NCBI GenBank assembly: GCA_002707765.1
Contig: PANV01000044.1
Span: 1 to 27,430, forward strand
Length of the DNA stretch: 27,430 bases
Direction of reading: 5' to 3'
Source of the DNA: Fidelibacterota bacterium
GTDB lineage: Bacteria; Fidelibacterota; Marinisomatia; SCGC-AAA003-L08; D37C17
Below the pieces are notes generated by a model. It did not search any database, was not told the origin of the DNA, and saw only the letters and a program-made list of their open reading frames with translations. The position numbers and the translations under genes were made by a program. Positions 22,094-27,430 of this stretch are shown piece after piece (position 1 is the stretch's first letter; the number at the start of each line of letters is the position of its first letter).

Positions 22094-24238
22094 ATGTTAA
22101 CAGACATTGATACTATCATCAGTACGCTATTTCCTAGCAGAACTAATGATAGAAACATTTCTTGTAAAGTGTTTATTGATGACCTTATTTGTAAGTACAA
22201 AGACGATAGGGTTGCAACAAAAACACTTACACGAGTGTTCTTCAACCAGTGTGTTGAAACATTTGGAATCCCACCAAGTGTACTTCGTTTGACACCCAAG
22301 GGTGCAAGCGAATCTATATCGCTATCCAAAGCGATAGACAAGATGAACAAGGGATTATTATGTTCATTGATACTACAAACTAGCAATCATCTAGAAAAGT
22401 CTGACCCAACACAAGCATTACAGCAAGTGATACTTGAGTTGCAAGACAACATAGACGACTGCAGTAGTAACGAAGAAGATGAGAAAGGTAAGAAGTTATT
22501 TGCTTACGGAGTACCATTCAATACTAAACCACTAGATGTGAGAAACGACACCCACGACACAAGTGAACTCGGAAGTAAATCATTCCCTGCAGTTGCACTT
22601 GCGAAGAAGCTAGAAGTATTCTTCAACGAGTATGCTTCAACATCTACAACCACAACCACAACCAAGAAGGAAAAGACAATGACATTTGATGTTAACAAAG
22701 CCAACGATAAAGTTGTTGCTATGGCTATGGCTATGGCAAAGCACGACATTGAAGATGGTCTTGACACTATTGAGAAGTGTGTTCAGAAGAGGTTAGACAA
22801 AGCTTTGCAAGAGTATGGCAACAAGCACACCCTGACTTCTGAGGAACGCGTATCTCTCAAAGCTAGTGTAGACCTAACAATGCCAACCTATACTGAAGAA
22901 GATATTGATAGGATATTCGCAGAGAACAAAGATGATGCGAGAGAATATCTACCTTCTGATGTAGAACCCCAAGACGACAAGTCCAATGAACCAAGCAAGC
23001 AACCAGTCAAGCCTGTCAAGATAGACAAGCCAGAACTCAAGCCTGCTGTTGAGTCAATGCTATCCCAGATGACATCTGGTGTAGTCACTGACATTGAGGA
23101 GTTGTTGCAAACCAAATCACAGCTCGCAGAGTTGCAATCAAGTTCAGAAAACTTGAAGAAAGAGTTGTCTACATTACGATCCCGTTCGTTCGCTGCCCAG
23201 GCAGCTTCAACAGGTGATGTGAAGGTAGACGGCAAGAAGCTGAAGTATGAAGTGGTGATGCGTAAAGCATCTGACATCTTCAGAAATCCTAGGTCTGGTC
23301 GTAAGATTACACAGCTAGACTTTGAGATACCTACCTTGATATGGAAAGATGATGAGGGCAAGGTTGTCAGACACCCTATGTGTCCAGACACCAATATCAA
23401 TTATCAGTTCAGAGCATCACACCTTATCAAGTTCTTGACTGCGTATCTACTTGGTAAGAATGTTTGGCTACACGGACATACTGGTACTGGTAAGACTACT
23501 TTGCCAGAGCAAGTTGCTTCGTTGATTGGTCTACCATTGTTTCCATTGAACTTGGATTCACAGCTGGAGAGAGCAGACTTGACTGGTCAGACCAATCTGA
23601 TTGAACAGAATGGTACAACCATTACCAAGTTTGTTGAGGGTATCTTACCAACATCAATGGTATTACCTTGCTTCCTTGTGCTTGATGAGATTGATGCAGG
23701 TAAGCCTGACATTCTCTTTGCTATACAGAGAGCAACAGAAGGTAAGGGTCTACTGCTTACCGAAGATGGTGGTAGATTGGTTAAGCCACACCCATTGTTC
23801 AGATTTGTAGCTACTGCAAACTCTCGTGGTCAAGGTGATGAACACGGCGTCTATGCAGGGGTCAGACCTATGAATGGTGCGTTGCTTAACAGATTCGGTA
23901 CTTTCATTGAGATAGACTATATGACACCTGAAGAGGAGTCAGCACTTCTTGAAAGAGAGTACAAGCTACCGAAAGATATTACGAAGAACTTGGTAGAGTT
24001 TGCCAAGCTATGTCGTAAGGCTTTCAAGTCTGGAGAAACATCTGTTCCAGTATCGCCAAGAGATACAACAGCAGTTGCTGAGTTCTACACTCACTACTCT
24101 GCTGTATTAACAACCAAGACGCAAGCTATTGAGTATGCCATTGACAATGCAATCTTATCTCGTTGTCCGATAGACAACAGACAGAGAGTTGTTGAGTTGG
24201 CTTCTCGTTGCTTTGCTGATTGTAAATTCACAAACTAG
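22094..24238 (+). CDS. MoxR/CobS-like AAA+ ATPase, 714 aa
   Basis: Residues 1-195 form a distinct N-terminal region ending in a Thr linker; 196-380 are helical, with a coiled coil (VTDIEELLQTKSQLAELQSS); 390-714 form the AAA+ core. Walker A is GHTGTGKT at 461-468 (Lys467), Walker B CFLVLDEID with Asp531/Glu532, sensor 1 FVATANS with Asn576, and NRF with Arg600 as the likely arginine finger. All catalytic residues are intact. MoxR/CobS ATPases form hexameric rings and remodel proteins or insert metals with a VWA partner, which is encoded two genes downstream. A further ATG at codon 196 follows AAGGAAAAGACA and might give a short form. Confidence 0.88.
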   Translation: MLTDIDTIISTLFPSRTNDRNISCKVFIDDLICKYKDDRVATKTLTRVFFNQCVETFGIPPSVLRLTPKGASESISLSKAIDKMNKGLLCSLILQTSNHLEKSDPTQALQQVILELQDNIDDCSSNEEDEKGKKLFAYGVPFNTKPLDVRNDTHDTSELGSKSFPAVALAKKLEVFFNEYASTSTTTTTTKKEKTMTFDVNKANDKVVAMAMAMAKHDIEDGLDTIEKCVQKRLDKALQEYGNKHTLTSEERVSLKASVDLTMPTYTEEDIDRIFAENKDDAREYLPSDVEPQDDKSNEPSKQPVKPVKIDKPELKPAVESMLSQMTSGVVTDIEELLQTKSQLAELQSSSENLKKELSTLRSRSFAAQAASTGDVKVDGKKLKYEVVMRKASDIFRNPRSGRKITQLDFEIPTLIWKDDEGKVVRHPMCPDTNINYQFRASHLIKFLTAYLLGKNVWLHGHTGTGKTTLPEQVASLIGLPLFPLNLDSQLERADLTGQTNLIEQNGTTITKFVEGILPTSMVLPCFLVLDEIDAGKPDILFAIQRATEGKGLLLTEDGGRLVKPHPLFRFVATANSRGQGDEHGVYAGVRPMNGALLNRFGTFIEIDYMTPEEESALLEREYKLPKDITKNLVEFAKLCRKAFKSGETSVPVSPRDTTAVAEFYTHYSAVLTTKTQAIEYAIDNAILSRCPIDNRQRVVELASRCFADCKFTN

Positions 24239-24250
24239 AAAGGAGTGTCT

Positions 24251-24568
24251 ATGAAAGTTGTTGATTTGCAAGCCCGTACCCCTGCTTCAGGGGATAGGGA
24301 TAGGACAACATATATCATCAAGTCAGAAGAGGACTTTAAAGAGTTCATCAAGAAGTACGAGAAAGATGTGATGTGCGATTTGAAGTCTGTGTCTGACTGG
24401 CAAGTTGTAGACAAAGAAGATGACTACAATGATATGTGGCAAGAAGAAGATGATAAGCAATACCCATCTGGGTACAAGCTTATGATTAACGAGTATGAAA
24501 ACAAACCCAATGTTATATCGTATCTCAAAGATAAGATAATAAACATTGAAACATTTTACTTATCGTAA
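24251..24568 (+). CDS. Small acidic protein between ATPase and VWA genes, 105 aa
   Basis: ATG at 24251 is chosen over the GTG at 24245, which lies inside the AAAGGAG ribosome site. The protein is acidic with KSEEDFKEFIKKYEKDVMCD, DKEDDYNDMWQEEDDKQYPS and a C-terminal beta-like part (GYKLMINEYENKP). No family recognised. Being set between the ATPase and the VWA gene suggests a third part of the same machine, such as an adaptor. Confidence 0.6.
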   Translation: MKVVDLQARTPASGDRDRTTYIIKSEEDFKEFIKKYEKDVMCDLKSVSDWQVVDKEDDYNDMWQEEDDKQYPSGYKLMINEYENKPNVISYLKDKIINIETFYLS

Positions 24569-24580
24569 AGGAGGAAGCTT

Positions 24581-26518
24581 ATGAGTAATGATGTCTTTTA
24601 CTTACCACCTGATGACCCTGATTTAGATAGGGAATACATCACTGGTGAGGAGTTCCAACGAGGGACTAAAACTGCTGTGCGTACACTATCGTCTGACTTT
24701 GATACAGATGTTGTGTTTGCAGGCGAGCAAGCCAAGACTGATGGCAAACAAGTTGTGCTACCATTGACTGATTCAGACAAGATGATGACGCATAGACAAG
24801 TTGAAGTTGGTCGTGGCTATGCCAATCACGAAACTCTACACAAGTTGTTGACTGACTTTGATAGTGGTCAAGCTTGGTTGAGAAAGCAACACGAAGAAGG
24901 TAAGCACTACACTGCATCAATGGGACAAGCTATTGAAGATGTTCGTATTGAGAATGGTGGTGTCAAACTATACTCTGGTATTGGTAAGTCAGTTGACAAG
25001 ACTGCCGAGCAAGTCTGTAAGGAGTTCAAGAAGATTGCAGACAAGCAACCAGAGATATGCAAAGACCCTTGGAAAGTGTTGCCTGTTGCTGTGACTTGGG
25101 CAGGCAGAATCAAGATAGGTTATCCTAGTGCTACTATCAAACAAGCACTAGCCAATCTATCGCCAGAGATACAAGACAGAGCAAACAAAATTGCAGATGC
25201 TGTGTTGTCTATACCACACGGAGTCAAAGGGGTTGGTCAAGTCAACCAATCGGAGGCTCACGAGGGTAGTAGACAAGGTATGCAATTTGCCGAGCGTGTT
25301 GTTCAAGAACTTGCCAAAGATGTACCACCACCACCACCCGAAGAACAAGAGAAAGAAGTTGAGGGTAATAGTGGTTCGGGCAGTGGCAAGGACAATGATG
25401 AAGCACACAATGGAGAAGCAGAACAAAACAAATCTCAGACACGAGGTCACGGAGCTTCTTCAAGTGAGTTGGAAACAACATTGATTCAGACAGAGCCACA
25501 CGCATTTGATCCTAACCTAGACCAAGTGACCAAGCATTTCTCAAGAGAACACGAGAAACACAAAGGTCATAGTGTGCAGAAGGGTTCGTTCACATATGAT
25601 GGTGACAAGATTGAAGAGCCTAGACAAGCACTGAGAGAAGCTGAACACTATCGCGTGCAGTACGACAAAATCAAGAAGAATCTTGGTAGCAGACTAGCGA
25701 CTATGAAAAGAAAGCTAGAGAAAGCACTGATTACCAAGCTTGATATTGAGTATGAATCATCTAGGTCTGGTCGGTTGCACCTACGAGGTAGAGCACCACA
25801 GATTATGATGGGTATGGATAATGTTCGTAGACGAAGAACAGAAGGTAATGAGATAGATACTGCTGTGTCTATTCTTGTTGACTGCTCTGGTTCAATGTCT
25901 GGTTCACCTATGGCACTTGCAGGTCAGTCTGCTATTGCTTTGGGTGAGTGTCTACAATCAGGTCGTATACCATTTGAGATTGTTGGGCACACTACATTCC
26001 ATTGGAGAAAGGAAATGAGAGAGTTGTTGTGGGAAGCACACGACAAGGGATTTAGATACGAACGAGAGTGTGGTGTCTATATGCCAGTGTTCAAACCATT
26101 CAACAAGGAACTCAACAAATGCAAACATCTAATGGGGTTCATACCTACAGCCGCTGACAATTCCAATGCAGATGCAGACGCAATCTTGATGTGTGCTGAT
26201 AGACTTATGCAACGAACAGAATCTAACAAGATTATGATGGTACTTGCAGATGGCTATCCTGCTTGGCACGGCTCACGAGGTGGTCGTAGTCAGAATGAAA
26301 TCACAAGAGATGCTGTTGATAAGGTAGACAAAATGGGTATCAAGTCAGTTGGTATTGGTATTGATTGCGATTCAGTCAAGCAGTTCTTTCCGAGATGGGT
26401 TGTTGTCAATGATGTAGACGACCTTGCTAAGAACACACTAGACCAAGTTGCCAAGATGATACTCGGTGACAGATTCCATATTGATAACAGCGACCTTATC
26501 AAAGCCAAGGCTAGTTAG
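24581..26518 (+). CDS. CobT-like VWA-domain protein, 645 aa
   Basis: N-terminal helical part (1-245) contains QVEVGRGYANHETLHKLLTD and AIEDVRIENGG, a CobT-like pattern in which HE-x(2)-H occurs (His83, Glu84, His87). A Pro/acidic/Gly-rich linker (248-300) follows, then a coiled region (340-390) and the VWA domain from about 425. Its MIDAS is ILVDCSGSMSGS with Asp434, Ser436 and Ser438, the loop PTAADNSNADADA at about 522-534 and VLADGYP with Asp557. The metal site looks complete. It should be the substrate-binding partner of the AAA+ ATPase at 22094. The HE-x(2)-H is not a full HExxH-plus-zinc-ligand proof of protease activity. Confidence 0.85.
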   Translation: MSNDVFYLPPDDPDLDREYITGEEFQRGTKTAVRTLSSDFDTDVVFAGEQAKTDGKQVVLPLTDSDKMMTHRQVEVGRGYANHETLHKLLTDFDSGQAWLRKQHEEGKHYTASMGQAIEDVRIENGGVKLYSGIGKSVDKTAEQVCKEFKKIADKQPEICKDPWKVLPVAVTWAGRIKIGYPSATIKQALANLSPEIQDRANKIADAVLSIPHGVKGVGQVNQSEAHEGSRQGMQFAERVVQELAKDVPPPPPEEQEKEVEGNSGSGSGKDNDEAHNGEAEQNKSQTRGHGASSSELETTLIQTEPHAFDPNLDQVTKHFSREHEKHKGHSVQKGSFTYDGDKIEEPRQALREAEHYRVQYDKIKKNLGSRLATMKRKLEKALITKLDIEYESSRSGRLHLRGRAPQIMMGMDNVRRRRTEGNEIDTAVSILVDCSGSMSGSPMALAGQSAIALGECLQSGRIPFEIVGHTTFHWRKEMRELLWEAHDKGFRYERECGVYMPVFKPFNKELNKCKHLMGFIPTAADNSNADADAILMCADRLMQRTESNKIMMVLADGYPAWHGSRGGRSQNEITRDAVDKVDKMGIKSVGIGIDCDSVKQFFPRWVVVNDVDDLAKNTLDQVAKMILGDRFHIDNSDLIKAKAS

Positions 26519-26519
26519 T

Positions 26520-26693
26520 ATGGCTCGCAAATGGAAACCCAAAAGAAGATATACTATTCCCTCGTGGTGGTTTGCGTTAGCACCACATTCTTCTTACGAT
26601 TTTTGGATTAAGATTGCCAAGCATTGTGAGAGGAAAGGGATTAGGAAAAACAACCTTAACGCAGTCAAAGATGTAATAAAGGAGTACAAATGA
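26520..26693 (+). CDS. Small basic protein, 57 aa
   Basis: ATG begins one base after the VWA stop, so translation is probably coupled. The sequence is ARKWKPKRRYTIPSWWFALA then SSYDFWIKIAKHCERKGIRK, rich in aromatic and basic residues. No family recognised, no signal or membrane helix that is clear. Confidence 0.5.
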   Translation: MARKWKPKRRYTIPSWWFALAPHSSYDFWIKIAKHCERKGIRKNNLNAVKDVIKEYK

Positions 26694-26953
26694 AACATCT
26701 AAAACAACCCATTATACAAGCACTGGAAGATAATATATTGCGTAAAGCTAATTCAGACCCAGAGTTTGTATGTAGTGTAGTAACCAATACTAACTGGGAT
26801 TTATCGGATTCTATCGCAGACAAGTCAAATATCATAGATGGCGTGCGTGCTATAGAATATCCTTGTAATCCCCACTATTGTATTGTCCGACTTGTCAGAC
26901 AGAATGAATCTGTTATACTGAGAGCAGACAATGTAATAGGTTTTTACGATTAA
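26690..26953 (+). CDS. Unknown protein, 87 aa
   Basis: Overlaps the previous stop by ATGA and has AAAGGAG in the end of the previous gene. Mixed alpha/beta pattern: helix LKQPIIQALEDNILRKANSD, then EFVCSVVTNTNWDLSDSIAD and strands YCIVRLVRQNESVILRADNV. No family recognised. Confidence 0.55.
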   Translation: MKHLKQPIIQALEDNILRKANSDPEFVCSVVTNTNWDLSDSIADKSNIIDGVRAIEYPCNPHYCIVRLVRQNESVILRADNVIGFYD

Positions 26954-26976
26954 CCCTAACCATAAGGAGTACTATT

Positions 26977-27430
26977 ATGACTAAGAAATATGAAGATGAG
27001 ATAGCGAGTTCAGAACTAGAGAAACTCGGTGTCACACAACCCAAGCCTAAGAGAACATATCCTGCAGACCAAGTAGGTAATGACTTTGATTGGATAGATG
27101 ACGATATAGATAGTGTCTTTGCAGAACAAGATAACCAAGCAACCTTGTTCCCAGATGCTATCCCAGAACATCTTGATACAAGAAAAACCAAGATTGTTGA
27201 TGATGACAAGGGTGTTATTGATAGAGAGTCTATCACATACACAACTGAAGAATACAACGACTTGTGTAATAACATATTCAAAGATGTTTGTGACTTGCTA
27301 GAAACAAGACAGATTATCTTTGGGACTGGCAAGGCTAGTCAACGATTGAAGAAGATACTGAAGGCTTACATACGAACTCAATGTGTATATCTAGACAATG
27401 GCTTTGAAGATACTAACACTGAGTACAAGA
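26977..27430 (+). CDS. Partial acidic protein, at least 151 aa
   Basis: Starts at an ATG after ATAAGGAGTACT and is open at the window end. The N-terminal 60 residues are acidic and low in order (FDWIDDDIDSVFAEQDNQAT); then a helical part (YNDLCNNIFKDVCDLLETRQ, GKASQRLKKILKAYIRTQ). No domain can be named from the visible part. Confidence 0.6.
   Translation, partial: MTKKYEDEIASSELEKLGVTQPKPKRTYPADQVGNDFDWIDDDIDSVFAEQDNQATLFPDAIPEHLDTRKTKIVDDDKGVIDRESITYTTEEYNDLCNNIFKDVCDLLETRQIIFGTGKASQRLKKILKAYIRTQCVYLDNGFEDTNTEYK

Noticed and set aside
22317..22336. Isolated hairpin TATCGCT/AGCGATA in the ATPase gene
   Set aside because: A single 7-bp stem with a 6-nt loop, without neighbours or phase; treated as chance.
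22888..23400. 170-codon frame opposite the ATPase gene
   Set aside because: Shadow frame, Ser-rich, on the wrong strand within a conserved-type AAA+ gene.
24245..24250. GTG start for the 105-aa gene
   Set aside because: It lies within the AAAGGAG site; the ATG at 24251 has the right spacing.
22094..26518. Cobalamin (cobalt chelatase) function for the ATPase/VWA pair
   Set aside because: Only the fold type is shared; no CobN-like large subunit or other cobalamin gene is seen in the window.

Overview
This window is part of the genome of a tailed dsDNA bacteriophage. A terminase, portal, scaffold, HK97/SU10-like capsid, adaptor, beta-propeller and fibre module is seen, with no tape measure, tail tube or sheath gene. 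That points to a short-tailed (podovirus-like) virion. AT-rich base use, the small-protein families between the terminase subunits, an RCC1-repeat fibre and a SU10-like (DUF5309-like) capsid suggest an uncultured marine phage, perhaps of an alphaproteobacterium. The host is inferred, not shown. No integrase, polymerase, lysis gene, tRNA or CRISPR array was seen; both ends run into open genes.

Layout. From 1 to 18,727 everything reads leftward: the candidate small terminase subunit, four very small Lys/Arg/Cys-rich genes, TerL, portal, a coiled-coil protein, a small fibre-like protein, a 902-aa protein with a cupredoxin-like domain and RCC1 repeats, two small proteins, scaffold, major capsid protein followed by a strong terminator, head-tail adaptor, beta-propeller stabilisation-like protein, a 612-aa fibre, then an ejection-type module (418-aa hydrophobic protein, GNAT acetyltransferase, two proteins starting MCGGGG). 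Most genes touch or overlap, so this looks like one late block.

From 18,728 to 19,811 lies the most unusual part. A divergent region carries seven short perfect hairpins about 31.5 nt apart, most closed by C-G with TAC/TTC-type loops. Similar hairpins, three of them with the GCGAAGC core, continue inside a 122-aa gene that ends at its own terminator. After that comes about 200 nt of non-coding, strongly foldable sequence with a 15-bp stem and three-way junction just before the next ribosome binding site.

From 19,827 to the right end genes read rightward as a compact operon with strong AAGGAGG sites: small unknown and membrane proteins, DUF6878-like and DUF6915-like proteins, a 714-aa MoxR/CobS-like AAA+ ATPase, a 105-aa linker gene, a 645-aa CobT-like VWA protein, then small unknown genes. 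The AAA+/VWA pair resembles MoxR-VWA chaperone systems and the ATPase/vWFA pair I recall from N4-like phages; its target here is unknown.
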